Shown piece by piece: positions 23,018 to 31,261 of a DNA stretch of 64,000 bases. Source of the stretch: Streptomyces rhizosphaerihabitans (GTDB lineage: Bacteria > Actinomycetota > Actinomycetes > Streptomycetales > Streptomycetaceae); NCBI RefSeq assembly GCF_025399795.1, contig NZ_JAODTZ010000019.1:1-64000 (forward strand), given 5' to 3'. Position 1 is the stretch's first letter; each line of letters begins with the position of its first letter. The translations under genes were made by a program, and so were the position numbers. A model generated the notes under the pieces. The model was given only the letters and a program-made list of their open reading frames with translations. It ran no database searches and was not told the DNA's origin.

Positions 23018-23284
23018 CTCCCACACCCCCGCCCGCATCCCGATAACTCCGCCCCACCTACTGGACGACCGTACGTACGAGCCCCGCACATCCGCACCCC
23101 ATCCCCGCCACGACCACCCCCGCCAGCGAACACGGGCACACGCGTTCGCCCAGGCCTGGCCCCGCCGGGCAGACCGCAACGGCGCGCCGCACCCAGCCCC
23201 GGACACCTCGCAAGACATCTGGTGAATACGGCCAGAGGGGATGGCCCAGAGGACCGATGGTGGCACCCGGCGAGGGCACAGCAA
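23018..23284. other. Gap between tnpB and the leuB terminator
   Basis: About 270 bases with no gene. It must contain the left end of the TnpB element. I could not fix the end from one copy: no clear subterminal hairpin or TTAC/TTGAT-type target stands out, only TTCAC at 23222-23226 on the minus strand. Confidence 0.4.
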
Positions 23285-23315
23285 AGCCGCCGAGTGCGGA
23301 TGCGACCCGGCGGCT
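23285..23315 (-). terminator. leuB terminator
   Basis: AGCCGCCG / CGGCGGCT arms around 15 bases, followed by TTTGC on the minus strand, 28 bases past the leuB stop. Confidence 0.65.
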
Positions 23316-23342
23316 GCTACGGAACGTAGGTGGTGCGCCGGG

Positions 23343-24386
23343 TCAGCCGGCTACTCGCAGGGCCAGCGCGTCGCCGATTTCCTCGGTGCTGCGGGCGGGC
23401 TTGCCGACCCGCTCGGCGAGATCGACGGAGACCGCGTCCTCGATACGGGCGGCCTCGGCCTCGTAACCGAGGTGGCGCAGCAGCAGGGCGACGGACAGGA
23501 CGGTGGCGCTGGGGTCGGCCTTGCCCTGGCCCGCGATGTCGGGCGCCGAGCCGTGCACGGGCTCGAACATCGAGGGGAACTCGCCGCTCGGGTTGATGTT
23601 GCCGGAGGCGGCGACGCCGATGCCGCCGGAGACGGCCGCGGCGAGGTCGGTGATGATGTCGCCGAAGAGGTTGTCGGTGACGATCACGTCGAAGCGCTCG
23701 GGCTGCGTGACGAGGAAGATCGTCGCCGCGTCCACGTGGATGTAGTCCGTGGTGACCTCGGGGAACTCCTCGGCCACCTTGTTGAAGACGTTGGTCCAGA
23801 GGTGGCCCGCGAAGGTCAGCACGTTGTTCTTGTGGACCAGCGTCAGCTTCTTGCGCGGGCGGGCCTGCGCGCGGGCGAACGCGTCGCGGACGACCCGCTC
23901 GACACCGAACGCCGTGTTGACGGAGACCTCGGTGGCGATCTCGTGCGGAGTGCCCTTGCGGATGGTGCCGCCGTTGCCGGTGTACGGACCCTCGGTGCCC
24001 TCGCGGACCACGACGAAGTCGATCTCGGGCTGACCGGCGAGCGGGGTCTCGACGCCGGGCAGGAGCTTCGACGGGCGCAGGTTGACGTGGTGGTCGAAGG
24101 CGAAGCGGAGCTTGAGCAGGAAGCCGCGCTCCAGGACGCCGGACGGGACCGAGGGGTCACCGATCGCGCCGAGCAGGATGGCGTCGTGCCCCTTCAGGGC
24201 GTCGAGGTCGGCGTCGGTGAGGGTCTCACCGGTGGCGTGGTAGCGCCGGGCGCCGAAGTCGAACTCCTTGGTCTCCAGCTTCACGTCCTGCGGAAGGGCG
24301 GCGGAGAGGACTTTGAGCCCCTGGGCCACGACTTCCTGGCCGATGCCGTCACCGGGGATCACTGCGAGATCGATGCTGCGAGACAT
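23343..24386 (-). CDS. leuB: 3-isopropylmalate dehydrogenase
   Basis: 347 residues from MSRSIDLAVIPGDGIGQEVV. Conserved family features: GDGIG at the N-terminus, DAILLGAIGDP, the substrate loop LERGFLLKLRFAFDHHVNLRP, VVVREGTEGPYTG, TLVHKNNVL, and the metal-binding DNLFGDIITDLAAAV followed by EPVHGSAPDIAGQGKADP. It oxidises and decarboxylates 3-isopropylmalate to 2-ketoisocaproate with NAD+ in leucine synthesis; the same enzyme class can act on methylmalate downstream of CimA. Confidence 0.95.
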   Translation of the reverse strand: MSRSIDLAVIPGDGIGQEVVAQGLKVLSAALPQDVKLETKEFDFGARRYHATGETLTDADLDALKGHDAILLGAIGDPSVPSGVLERGFLLKLRFAFDHHVNLRPSKLLPGVETPLAGQPEIDFVVVREGTEGPYTGNGGTIRKGTPHEIATEVSVNTAFGVERVVRDAFARAQARPRKKLTLVHKNNVLTFAGHLWTNVFNKVAEEFPEVTTDYIHVDAATIFLVTQPERFDVIVTDNLFGDIITDLAAAVSGGIGVAASGNINPSGEFPSMFEPVHGSAPDIAGQGKADPSATVLSVALLLRHLGYEAEAARIEDAVSVDLAERVGKPARSTEEIGDALALRVAG

Positions 24387-24527
24387 GACGGCACCGTACT
24401 CCTTGTCCCATGGGATGACACGCGATGTCCGCCATACGGACAAGCGGTGTCGGAACACGTCTACCCTTCGACCGGTGTTCACCCGTACGCATGAACGCCG
24501 TTGGCGCGCGATGGGAACTTTCCAGAC

Positions 24528-26129
24528 ATGACCGCTCCCTCCAGGGGAACTCCCCCCGGACTCCCCGTTCCCGATGTCGGCATCCCGCACGAGCTCGCAC
24601 GCAACATGAGCATGGCGGAGCAGTACGAGTACCTGAGGACGAGGCTCACGCGGCGCCGCGCGCTCGTGGCGGCGAGCGCGTTCGCGGGCGGCGGGCTGCT
24701 GGCCGGCTGCGCCACGGACACCAGGGCCCCCTCCCGGGTGACGTCCGGCTCCTCGCCGAACCCGGCCACCAGCCGGGTACCCGGCTCAGCCGTCGCGCCG
24801 TTCGGCCGCCACCTCGCCTTCGGCGCGGACCCGAAGACCCAGATGCGGATCTCCTGGCAGGTGCCGTTCGCGGTCAGGAAGCCGTACATCCGGGTGGGCC
24901 CGACGCCCTGGGCGCTGAGCCGCAGGATCGAGGCCGAGGTCCGCGATCTGCACACACCGGGCCTCGCCGGGCAGCGGGCGGCCCTGGACCAGTACTACCT
25001 GCACGCGGCACTCGACGGGCTGCGCCCCGGGACGACGTACTACTACGGGGTCGGCCACGAGGGCTTCGACCCGGCGAGCAAGGAGCGGCACTCCACGATC
25101 GGCCACTTCCGTACGGCGCCCGCGCACCCCGGGAAGTTCGTGTTCACCGCCTTCGGGGACCAGGGCGTCACACCCGACGCACTCGCCAACGACCACGTGC
25201 TCCTCGGCCGCGGTCCCGCCTTCCATCTGCACGCGGGCGACATCTGCTACGCGGACGGGATCGGGCTAGGCCTGGACTCGGACACCTACGACCCGGCGGC
25301 CTGGGACCTGTTCCTCAAGCAGACCGAGACGGTGGCGAAGACGGTGCCGTGGATGGTGACGACCGGCAACCACGACATGGAGGCCTGGTACTCGCCGAAC
25401 GGCTACGGCGGCCAGTCGGCGCGCTGGACACTGCCCGGCAACGGCTTCGACGCCCGGCACGCGCCGGGGGTCTACTCGTTCGTCTACGGCAACGTAGGCA
25501 TCGTCGCGCTGGACGCCAACGACGTGTCGTACGAGATCCCCGCCAACAAGGGCTACTCGGGCGGCAGGCAGACGGCCTGGCTCGACAAGAGGCTCGGGGA
25601 GCTGCGCGGGCAGGTCGATTTCATCGTCGTCTTCTTCCACCACTGCGCCTACTCGACGTCGACGCACGCCTCCGACGGCGGTGTGCGCGACGCCTGGGTG
25701 CCGCTGTTCGCCAAGCACCAGGTGGACCTGGTGATCAACGGACACAACCACGTGTACGAGCGCACCGACGCCGTCAAGGGCGGCAAGGTGGGCAAGCAGG
25801 TGCCGGTGGGTGCCTCGACCGATCCGACCCGGGACGGGATCGTCTACGTCACGGCGGGCGGGGCGGGCAAGAGCCTCTACCGCTTCCCCATCGGGGTGAA
25901 GGACAGTTACGAGGGCAAGGTCACGCGGAGCGAGTCCGTGGAGACCTTCCACTGGACGAAGTCGAAGCGGCAGAAGGCGGACACGGTGGAGTGGTCGCGG
26001 GTGCGGTACACCGGCTTCTCCTTCCTCTCGGTGGAGGCGGAGGCCGGTTCCTCACCCCGGCTCAAGGTGTCGGCGCTGGCCCAGAGCGGCGAGCGCATCG
26101 ACCACTTCGAGGTGCGGCGCGGAACCTGA
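24528..26129 (+). CDS. Tat-exported lipoprotein phosphatase, purple acid phosphatase-like
   Basis: 533 residues from ATG 24528; a TTG at 24501 is possible. The signal TRRRALVAASAFAGGGLLAGC has a twin-arginine motif and lipobox LAGC, so it should leave folded through Tat and be lipid-anchored. An Ig/fibronectin-like domain (about 80-190, MRISWQVPF, LRPGTTYYYGVGH) precedes the metallophosphatase core: FTAFGDQG, HAGDICYADG, TTGNHDMEAWY, VFFHHCAYS and INGHNHVYERT carry the usual Asp/His/Asn ligands. It probably releases phosphate from organic esters under phosphate limitation; I did not find a clear PHO box. Confidence 0.9.
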   Translation: MTAPSRGTPPGLPVPDVGIPHELARNMSMAEQYEYLRTRLTRRRALVAASAFAGGGLLAGCATDTRAPSRVTSGSSPNPATSRVPGSAVAPFGRHLAFGADPKTQMRISWQVPFAVRKPYIRVGPTPWALSRRIEAEVRDLHTPGLAGQRAALDQYYLHAALDGLRPGTTYYYGVGHEGFDPASKERHSTIGHFRTAPAHPGKFVFTAFGDQGVTPDALANDHVLLGRGPAFHLHAGDICYADGIGLGLDSDTYDPAAWDLFLKQTETVAKTVPWMVTTGNHDMEAWYSPNGYGGQSARWTLPGNGFDARHAPGVYSFVYGNVGIVALDANDVSYEIPANKGYSGGRQTAWLDKRLGELRGQVDFIVVFFHHCAYSTSTHASDGGVRDAWVPLFAKHQVDLVINGHNHVYERTDAVKGGKVGKQVPVGASTDPTRDGIVYVTAGGAGKSLYRFPIGVKDSYEGKVTRSESVETFHWTKSKRQKADTVEWSRVRYTGFSFLSVEAEAGSSPRLKVSALAQSGERIDHFEVRRGT

Positions 26130-26237
26130 TGCACCGCACGGCGGCCGGCACACACCGCTCGGCGCCCGGCGTCGGCGCACCGAGGTCACCCGGCGACGGC
26201 CAGGGCCGACGGGCGGCGCGGGCTGTCAGCAGGTCGA

Positions 26238-26270
26238 GGTGCGGCGCGGGGCACGACCCCGCGCCGCACC
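26238..26270. terminator. Bidirectional terminator between convergent genes
   Basis: GGTGCGGCGCGGGG-CACGA-CCCCGCGCCGCACC, perfect 14-bp stem, between the phosphatase gene and the 43-residue gene. The phrase GAGGTGCGGCGCGG also ends the phosphatase coding region, a short duplication. Confidence 0.75.
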
Positions 26271-26308
26271 CCTGCGGGTGCGGCTCCCGGTCGAGAGGGC
26301 GGCGGGCC

Positions 26309-26440
26309 TCAGTGGCCCGTCGCTCCGCCGTTGTCCCTGCGGTCGAGGGCGCGCTGGAGCGCGGCGGCGGCGTTCTTGCGGTCGGACTCGCTGCTCGTGC
26401 GAGAGAGGTGACGGACTCGGCGGACGGTCGTCTCGGCCAT
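26309..26440 (-). CDS. Conserved 43-residue basic protein, function unknown
   Basis: ATG behind AAGGAG, 43 codons, TGA. The sequence begins MAETTVRRVRHLSRTSSESD, then RKNAAAALQRALDRRDNGG: a basic N-terminus and an amphipathic helix, with no membrane segment. Third positions are coding-like. I recall near-identical small proteins in many Streptomyces at this place, none with a known role. A candidate promoter lies about 165 bases upstream, giving an unusually long leader. Confidence 0.7.
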   Translation of the reverse strand: MAETTVRRVRHLSRTSSESDRKNAAAALQRALDRRDNGGATGH

Positions 26441-26610
26441 GATGAATCGACTCCTTGCCTCCGGCGGGGCCCACACGGGCGGCCGGAAGTGCGGTGAGGG
26501 ATTTACGAGACGCCGGAAGGGGCGGGGAGCGGTGCCGCAGGGGTTGCCTGCCAGGGGCTCCGGCTCACGACCGCCATTCGCTTGGTCGAGCGAGACGTTC
26601 GGCTCCTACA

Positions 26611-26639
26611 AAGCTAGGCGAGGACCGGGCATCTGTCTC
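26611..26639 (-). promoter_or_regulatory. Candidate promoter of the 43-residue protein
   Basis: Minus strand GAGACA - 17 bases - TAGCTT, a fair match to the vegetative consensus TTGACA/TAGNNT. Transcription would start near 26604, leaving about 160 bases of untranslated leader before the ATG at 26440. The leader has no uORF that I trust. Confidence 0.45.
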
Positions 26640-26709
26640 CACAATTACTCGGACTTCCTACTATCTGAGACGGCGGATTACGTCACACCGCTCCGACCTG
26701 GGACTTCGG

Positions 26710-27252
26710 TCAGAGCACGTCGCCGTCCCGCCAGTCGAAGACCAGCGGGTACGCCGGGTCGAGGGGGCCCACGGCCGCGCCGGGACGGACGAAGGTGGTG
26801 CCCTCCTCGTCCGGGAGACGGACGGCTCCTTCCGGAGTGAGCACGCAGACGCGGCCCGGCCAGAGCTGCCAGCCCCGGACCGCGTACAGGGCAGCCCCGT
26901 CCTCACTCGCGGAGAGCGCGCCGAGCCCGTACGCGCCCTCGATGATCCGTTCCAGCTCGGCCATCACCCGTCCGCCGAGCCCCGTACGGCGCACGTCCTC
27001 GCGGACGCCGACCGCCTCCACGTATCCGACCCGCAGCGAGCGGCCCCGGTACAGGACGCGCCGCTGGATCACCGAGCCGTGTGCCGCGAGGCCCCGGCCG
27101 TCATGGACCAGGACGTGCAGGCCGCCGAGTCCGTGATCCCAGTCCTCGTCCCTGAAGTCCCCGTCGAAGGCGTCCTCCAACAGGGCGCGAGCGGAGCGGA
27201 GTTCGGCGGGGGCGAGGTCCGCCGTGTGGGCGGTCCGCAGTCGGATGGCCAT
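26710..27252 (-). CDS. aac(2'): AAC(2')-like aminoglycoside N-acetyltransferase (GNAT)
   Basis: 180 residues from ATG 27252 (a GTG at 27267 adds five). It is collinear with mycobacterial AAC(2')-I: TAHTADLAP at the start, then DAFDGDFRDEDWDHGLGG, HVLVHDGRGLAAHGSVIQRR, RSLRVGYVEAVGVREDVRRTGLGG (acetyl-CoA loop), GAYGLGALSASEDGAALYAVRGW and the end DWRDGDVL. The family acetylates the 2'-amino group of aminoglycosides but may have a housekeeping substrate. It is a single gene with its own promoter region; no antibiotic cluster lies nearby. Confidence 0.82.
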   Translation of the reverse strand: MAIRLRTAHTADLAPAELRSARALLEDAFDGDFRDEDWDHGLGGLHVLVHDGRGLAAHGSVIQRRVLYRGRSLRVGYVEAVGVREDVRRTGLGGRVMAELERIIEGAYGLGALSASEDGAALYAVRGWQLWPGRVCVLTPEGAVRLPDEEGTTFVRPGAAVGPLDPAYPLVFDWRDGDVL

Positions 27253-27378
27253 CCGGCCAGTATTCACACGGGAGACAGGAATCCCAGCCCCCTCACGTCA
27301 CCGCCCCGAAAAGGCGACGCCCACCCCGTACGGACATCGGGCATCCGGCACCCGATCCGAGCGCCTAACCGTTCAAAA

Positions 27379-27393
27379 TAACTTGACCAGTTA
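27379..27393. promoter_or_regulatory. Inverted repeat upstream of the alpha/beta hydrolase
   Basis: TAACT-TGACC-AGTTA, perfect 5-bp arms, 63 bases before the hydrolase ATG. A second imperfect dyad ATGGTGG-N7-CAACCAT follows at about 27404-27424. Together they suggest a regulated promoter, but no regulator gene is adjacent. Confidence 0.4.
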
Positions 27394-27456
27394 GAGGCAT
27401 GCATGGTGGACTAGCCCAACCATCAAAGACGCCTTCAGGGGTTAGGGGATCCGATC

Positions 27457-28344
27457 ATGAGCAGTCGCCCGGTCCACCACGGCCACCCGGTGCACCACCG
27501 CACCACCACCGTCCGCGGTCACCGGATCGCCTACCGCGAGGCCGGCCCCGCGGACGCGCCCGTCCTGCTCCTCCTGCACGGCTTCCCGACCAGCTCGCAC
27601 ATGTTCCGGGACCTGCTGCCGCTGCTCGCCGACCGCTACCACCTGGTCGCCCCCGACCACCTGGGCTTCGGCCGCTCCGCCGCCCCGGCCGCCGCCGATT
27701 TCCCGTACTCCTTCGACCAACTGGCCGGGATCACCGACGAGTTCACCGAGCAGCTCGGCATCGAGGAGTACGCGCTCTACATCCAGGACTACGGCGCCCC
27801 GATAGGTCTGCGCCTGGCGCTCGCGCACCCCGAGCGGGTGACCGCGATCATCACGCAGAACGGCAACGCGTACGAGGAGGGGCTGGGCGCCGACGCCTGG
27901 GCGCCGGTGCTGGCGCTGATCGCGGAGCGCACGCCCGAGACCGAGGCGCCGGTCCGCGCGATCAGCAGCCCGGACGGGATCCGGTGGCAGTACCTGACCG
28001 GCGTGCCGGACCCGACACTGGTCAGCCCGGACGCCTACGAGCACGACGCCGCCCTGATGGCCCGTCCCGGCCAGCCGGAGATCCAGCTCGACCTGATCTC
28101 GGACTACGGCTCCAACTTCGCGCTCTACCCGGCGTTCCAGGAATACTTCCGCGCCGGCCAGGTCCCGCTCCTGGCGGTCTGGGGCGGCAACGACGAGATC
28201 TTCGTCCCGGAGGGCGCCCTCGCCTTCCGCCGGGACCTCCCGGACGCGGAGATCCATCTGCTCCCCACGGGGCACTTCGCCCTGGAGACGCACGCGGACC
28301 AGGCGGCCGCGCTGATCGGGGACTTCCTCGGCCGGCACGTGTGA
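27457..28344 (+). CDS. Alpha/beta hydrolase, haloalkane dehalogenase/epoxide hydrolase type
   Basis: 295 residues. HGFPTSSHMFRDLLP holds the oxyanion HGxP; the nucleophile is Asp in YIQDYGAPIG (about 110) rather than Ser, which places it with haloalkane dehalogenases and epoxide hydrolases. GGNDEIF supplies the acid and PTGHFALETH the histidine. Between them is a helical cap (about 140-230). It would hydrolyse an epoxide, halide or fluoroacetate-like substrate through an alkyl-enzyme ester; the substrate is unknown. Two tandem hairpins follow the gene. Confidence 0.88.
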   Translation: MSSRPVHHGHPVHHRTTTVRGHRIAYREAGPADAPVLLLLHGFPTSSHMFRDLLPLLADRYHLVAPDHLGFGRSAAPAAADFPYSFDQLAGITDEFTEQLGIEEYALYIQDYGAPIGLRLALAHPERVTAIITQNGNAYEEGLGADAWAPVLALIAERTPETEAPVRAISSPDGIRWQYLTGVPDPTLVSPDAYEHDAALMARPGQPEIQLDLISDYGSNFALYPAFQEYFRAGQVPLLAVWGGNDEIFVPEGALAFRRDLPDAEIHLLPTGHFALETHADQAAALIGDFLGRHV

Positions 28345-28407
28345 GCCGGCGGCGCGGCGCACGGCCCCGACGCACCGCGGAAGCCCCGGCGCACCGAGGA
28401 ACTGGAA

Positions 28408-28451
28408 CCGCCCCCGCTCCACGGACGGGGGAGACCGTGGGGCGGGGGCGG
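28408..28451 (+). terminator. Long hairpin terminator of the hydrolase gene
   Basis: Arms CCGCCCCCGCTCCACGG / CCGTGGGGCGGGGGCGG, 17 bp with one G-U pair, 10-base loop. Confidence 0.75.
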
Positions 28452-28462
28452 AGTGGGTGACG

Positions 28463-28488
28463 GGCGGCCGGCCCGGGGGCCGGCCGCC
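28463..28488. terminator. Second hairpin between hydrolase and pruA
   Basis: GGCGGCCGGCCC-GG-GGGCCGGCCGCC, perfect 12-bp stem, 12 bases beyond the pruA stop (read on the minus strand). Confidence 0.65.
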
Positions 28489-28499
28489 GCGTTCGGCTG

Positions 28500-30131
28500 T
28501 CAGCCCATGTGCGGGTAGCCGTAGTCGGTCGGCGGAACCAGCGTCTCCTTGATGGCGCGGGTCAGCGTCCAGCGCATCAGGTTCTGCGGGGCGCCCGCCT
28601 TGTCGTTGGTGCCGGAGGCACGGCCGCCGCCGAAGGGCTGCTGGCCGACGACGGCGCCGGTCGACTTGTCGTTGATGTAGAAGTTGCCCGCCGCGTAGCG
28701 GAGCTTGTCCATCGTGTACGCGGCCGCCGCGCGGTCGCCGGAGATGACCGCGCCGGTGAGCGCGTAGTCGGACGCCGACTCCATCTGGGTCAGCATCTCG
28801 TCGTACTTGTCGTCCTCGTAGACGTGCACGGCGAGGAAGGGGCCGAAGTACTCGGTCGTGAAGACCTCGTTCTCCGGGTCCGAGCACTCGACGACGGTCG
28901 GGCGCACGAAGTAGCCGACGGAGTCGTCGTACGAGCCGCCCGCGACGATCGTGCAGGTCGGGTCGGCCTTCGCGCGGTCGATGGCCGCCTTGTTCTTGGC
29001 GAAGGACCGCTCGTCGATGACCGCGCCGATGAAGTTCGACAGGTCGGTGACGTCACCCATGGTCAGGTAGTCGACCTCGGCCGCGAACTCCTCCTTGAAA
29101 CCGGAGTTCCAGATGGAGGCCGGGACGTAGGCGCGGGAGCTCGCCGAGCACTTCTGGCCCTGGTACTCGAAGGAGCCGCGGGTCAGGGCGGTCTTGAGGA
29201 CCGCGCGGTCCGCCGACGGGTGGGCGACCACGAAGTCCTTGCCGCCGGTCTCGCCGACCAGACGCGGGTAGGAGCGGTACTTCTCGATGTTGTTGCCGAC
29301 CGTCTTCCACAGGTACTGGAAGGTCTTGGTCGAGCCGGTGAAGTGGATGCCGGCGAGGTCGCGGTGCTCCAGGGCGACCTTGGAGACCTCGATGCCGTCA
29401 CCGGTGACGAGGTTGATGACGCCCTTGGGCAGGCCCGCCTCCTCCAGGAGCTGCATCAGCAGCACGGCGGCGTGGGTCTGCGTCGGGGACGGCTTCCACA
29501 CGACGACGTTGCCCATGAGCGCCGGAGCGGTGGGCAGGTTGCCCGCGATCGCCGTGAAGTTGAAGGGCGTGATCGCGTAGACGAAGCCCTCCAGCGGACG
29601 GTGGTCCATGCGGTTCCACACGCCCGGGGAGTTCGCCGGCGGCTGCTCGGCGAGGATCTGGCGGGCGTAGTGGACGTTGAAGCGCCAGAAGTCGACGAGC
29701 TCGCACGGGGTGTCGATCTCGGCCTGCTGGGCGGTCTTCGACTGGCCGAGCATGGTGGAGGCGGCCAGCGTCTCGCGCCAGGGACCGGCCAGCAGCTCGG
29801 CGGCGCGCAGGATGATCGCGGCGCGGTCGTCGAAGGCCATCGCGCGCCAGGCCGGAGCGGCGGCGAGGGCCGCGTCCACGGCGTCCTGGGCGTCCGCTTG
29901 CGTGGCGTTGGCGTAGGTGCCGATGCGCGCCTTGTGGTTGTGCGGCTGCACGACGTCGAAACGGTCGCCGCCGCCCATGCGCCGCTCGCCGCCGATGGTC
30001 ATCGGCAGGTCGATCGGGTTCTCGGCCAGCTCCTTGAGCTTGACCTCCAGGCGGGCGCGCTCGGGCGAGCCGGGGGCGTAGCCGTGCACCGGCTCGTTGA
30101 CGGGGGTGGGGACCTGGGTCACAGCGTCCAT
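28500..30131 (-). CDS. pruA: L-glutamate gamma-semialdehyde (P5C) dehydrogenase
   Basis: 543 residues, the length of monofunctional P5C dehydrogenases. Rossmann and catalytic motifs: ITPFNFTAIAGNLP, VVWKPSPTQ, IHFTGSTKTFQ, Glu in VGETGGKD, and the nucleophile Cys in EYQGQKCSASSR. GAPQNLMRWTLTRAIKE near the C-terminus is typical of the PruA/PutA branch. It oxidises glutamate semialdehyde to glutamate with NAD+, the second step of proline catabolism. It is 39 bases downstream of the proline dehydrogenase gene, in the same operon. Confidence 0.95.
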   Translation of the reverse strand: MDAVTQVPTPVNEPVHGYAPGSPERARLEVKLKELAENPIDLPMTIGGERRMGGGDRFDVVQPHNHKARIGTYANATQADAQDAVDAALAAAPAWRAMAFDDRAAIILRAAELLAGPWRETLAASTMLGQSKTAQQAEIDTPCELVDFWRFNVHYARQILAEQPPANSPGVWNRMDHRPLEGFVYAITPFNFTAIAGNLPTAPALMGNVVVWKPSPTQTHAAVLLMQLLEEAGLPKGVINLVTGDGIEVSKVALEHRDLAGIHFTGSTKTFQYLWKTVGNNIEKYRSYPRLVGETGGKDFVVAHPSADRAVLKTALTRGSFEYQGQKCSASSRAYVPASIWNSGFKEEFAAEVDYLTMGDVTDLSNFIGAVIDERSFAKNKAAIDRAKADPTCTIVAGGSYDDSVGYFVRPTVVECSDPENEVFTTEYFGPFLAVHVYEDDKYDEMLTQMESASDYALTGAVISGDRAAAAYTMDKLRYAAGNFYINDKSTGAVVGQQPFGGGRASGTNDKAGAPQNLMRWTLTRAIKETLVPPTDYGYPHMG

Positions 30132-30170
30132 TTTTTCCGTAACTCCTTGAGTCGAGCGGGTGGTTCGGTC

Positions 30171-31097
30171 TCAGCCCTTGGTCAGGATCGAGCGGGCGAA
30201 GAAGAGCAGGTTGGCCGGCTTCTCCGCCAGGCGCCGCATGAAGTAGCCGTACCAGTCGGTGCCGTACGCGGTGTAGACGCGCATGCGGTGGCCCTCGGCG
30301 GCGAGCCGCACGTGCTCGTCGCTGCGGATGCCGTAGAGCATCTGGAACTCGTACTCGTCCAGTTTGCGCCCGGCCGTCCGCGCGAGCTCCTGGGCGATCG
30401 AGATGAGACGGGGGTCGTGGGACCCGATCATCGGGTAGCCCTCGCCCTCCATCAGGATCTTCAGGATGCGGACGTACGCCTTGTCGGTCTCGGCCTTCTG
30501 CTGGTACGCGACCTCGGCGGGCTCCTTGTAGGCGCCCTTCACCAGACGGACGCGGCTGCCGCTCCCGGCGAGGCGGCGGGCGTCGGCCTCGGTGCGGAAC
30601 AGGTAGGCCTGGATCACACAGCCGGTCTGCGGGAAGTCCTTCCGCAGCTCCTCGTGGATGGCGAACATCGAGTCGAGGGTGGTGTGGTCCTCGGCGTCCA
30701 GCGTGACGGTGGTGCCGATGGCGGCGGCGGCCTCGACGACCGGGCGGACGTTGGCGAGGGCCAGCTCGTGACCGCCCTCCAGTGCCTGTCCGAACATGGA
30801 GAGCTTGATCGACATCTCGGCCTTGGTGCCGAGGCCGAGCTCTTCGAGGCGGCCGATCAGCTCCAGGTACGCGTCACGGGCGGCGTACGACTGCTCCGGG
30901 GTCGTGATGTCCTCGCCGACGACGTCCATCGTGACTTCCAGGCCCTTGCCCGTGAGGTCCTTGATGATCGGGACGACCTGGTCGACGGTCTCCCCGGGGA
31001 TGAAACGGTCGACGACCGGCTTGGTCACCGGGGCGGCCGAGATCAGACGGCGCATCTTGTCGCTGCGCGAGGCGGCGAGAATCACGGGACCCAGCAC
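30171..31097 (-). CDS. putA: Proline dehydrogenase
   Basis: 308 residues from GTG behind GGAGGTG, which also gives the family's usual length; codons upstream to 31214 are excluded. A FAD-binding TIM barrel is visible: VTMDVVGEDIT, EMSIKLSMFGQALEGG, VTLDAEDHTTLDSMF, QAYLFRTEADARRL, RLVKGAYKEPAEVAYQQK and MLYGIRSDEHVRLAAEGH, the last matching the substrate-binding helix. It oxidises proline to P5C at the membrane, passing electrons to quinone, and starts the putA-pruA operon. It is divergent from its presumed activator. Confidence 0.93.
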   Translation of the reverse strand: MLGPVILAASRSDKMRRLISAAPVTKPVVDRFIPGETVDQVVPIIKDLTGKGLEVTMDVVGEDITTPEQSYAARDAYLELIGRLEELGLGTKAEMSIKLSMFGQALEGGHELALANVRPVVEAAAAIGTTVTLDAEDHTTLDSMFAIHEELRKDFPQTGCVIQAYLFRTEADARRLAGSGSRVRLVKGAYKEPAEVAYQQKAETDKAYVRILKILMEGEGYPMIGSHDPRLISIAQELARTAGRKLDEYEFQMLYGIRSDEHVRLAAEGHRMRVYTAYGTDWYGYFMRRLAEKPANLLFFARSILTKG

Positions 31098-31261
31098 GGG
31101 GCACCTCCACAACGAAGTCAGCAGGAGGCCGAATCCCGAGGACTCGGGTACGGCACGGAGAACCACCGTGAAACCTAGGGATCTCTCCGATCCTGGGCCA
31201 TCGACAGCTGTCACGCATCCCTGCCCCAGATCTCAGACATTTGTATGAAGAGCCCTCGCAA

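Noticed and set aside
23040..23284. N-terminal extension of TnpB to 23284
   Set aside because: The extra residues lack a plausible start and match no TnpB N-terminus, which normally begins just before the YTFRL strand.
28509..31178. 889-codon plus-strand open frame
   Set aside because: It is antisense to pruA and putA, which have full family matches.
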